Assembly (NCBI GenBank): GCA_016177305.1
Contig: JACOVK010000084.1
Coordinates: 1-13,420, forward strand
From: Parcubacteria group bacterium
GTDB lineage: Bacteria; Patescibacteriota; Patescibacteriia; UBA2169
Length of the DNA stretch: 13,420 nt
Direction: 5' to 3'
A model generated the notes under the pieces. That model was given only the letters and a program-made list of their open reading frames with translations. It was not told the DNA's origin and did not search any database. The position numbers were made by a program, and so were the translations under genes. Each line of letters opens with the position of its first letter. Positions within the stretch are counted from its first letter, which is position 1. Below, piece after piece: positions 13,103-13,420 of the stretch.

Positions 13103-13420
13103 GCTTGCAGTGGACAGGAAAACCGATAAGCCGAATTTTGTTCCGGTTCTGCCGTAGCAAAACCGGCGGCAATCATCTATCTGGACGCGCAGTTGCCTGC
13201 GCGTTCTAACGGGCTACCATTTATGCGCCCTTTCACCGGGTAGGGTTTACCTCTTTTCGCGCGTCACCGCGCGAACGCGTGGGCTTTTACCCCACGATTT
13301 CAACCTTGCCTGTGCCCGCCTCATCGGCGGGCCATCGGCGGTATGCTTTCTGTTGCACGTGCCCTGGCTTGGTATTCCTATGAGAATTCTCGAGAGACTC
13401 CTCATAGAACTACGTATACC
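13103..13420 (-). ncRNA. rnpB: RNase P RNA, 5' part outside the window
   Basis: Catalytic RNA that matures the 5' ends of tRNAs. Read on the minus strand, the conserved blocks appear in the right order: GCAACAGAAAGC then ACCGCCGATGGCC (bases near 13358-13331), AGGCAAGG with a following hairpin (P12-P14 region), GAGGTAAACCC, GGTGAAAGGG, CAGATAGATGATTGCC (about 13184-13169), and the 3' universal block AACAAAATTCGGCTTATC (about 13142-13125). The usual GAAAGTCC-type 5' strand of helix P4, complementary to TTCGGCTT near the 3' end, is not visible, so that strand and P1-P3 presumably lie past 13420. The exact 3' end is estimated at about 13103. A shared terminator follows. Confidence 0.95.

Noticed and set aside
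1..13420. CRISPR arrays, tRNA genes, transposases, prophage genes
   Set aside because: I searched by eye for spaced direct repeats, tRNA T-loop sequences and recognisable mobile-element proteins, and found none.

Overview
This is a gene-dense, GC-rich bacterial window. It holds 14 protein-coding genes (one cut at the left edge), an RNase P RNA that runs off the right edge, and very short intergenic gaps. Many genes overlap by ATGA or by a few bases, most lack a clear Shine-Dalgarno sequence, and several are small membrane proteins of unknown function. A Gmad2-domain protein, a DUF5654-like protein, a CARDB/TSP3/PKD surface protein and a Gld-type ABC cassette with DUF4340 are a mix often seen in uncultured lineages such as Patescibacteria (CPR). 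That assignment is inferred from gene content and style. No marker in the window proves it.

Layout, left to right. (1) 3-347: the C-terminal part of D-aminoacyl-tRNA deacylase. (2) 327-489: a sigma70-type promoter followed at once by a strongly foldable RNA segment, with a 16-bp closing stem, an 11-bp perfect hairpin and a 5-bp hairpin, leading into a 79-aa membrane protein (490-729). (3) 731-5025: a four-gene ABC cassette of ATPase, ABC-2 permease, GldG-like auxiliary protein and DUF4340 protein. Its promoter is interleaved with a terminator-like hairpin. (4) 5024-5792: a two-gene unit on the minus strand encoding a 54-aa membrane peptide and a 143-aa orphan protein. It has strong Shine-Dalgarno sites, its own promoter and a terminator that converges on the ABC cassette. 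(5) 5802-6957: a Gmad2-domain protein and a cyclophilin-type lipoprotein, read from a promoter placed back to back with that of the minus-strand unit. (6) 6947-10352: a surface protein with CARDB, thrombospondin type 3 and PKD regions, then a CorA-type metal transporter, a PfkB-family kinase and a DUF5654-like membrane protein, chained by overlaps. (7) 10402-13068: a multi-pass membrane protein, RecJ exonuclease and RNase HI, again with overlapping ends. (8) 13067-13420: a bidirectional terminator shared with rnpB on the minus strand.

Functionally, the window combines RNA/DNA quality control (Dtd, RecJ, RNase HI, RNase P) with cell-envelope functions (ABC cassette, lipoprotein foldase, surface protein, CorA). 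Two plus-strand promoters place their -10 box exactly six bases before the ATG, which predicts leaderless mRNAs. The strong Shine-Dalgarno sites of the minus-strand unit contrast with this. The least explained parts are the structured RNA with its small membrane protein and the minus-strand orphan pair.
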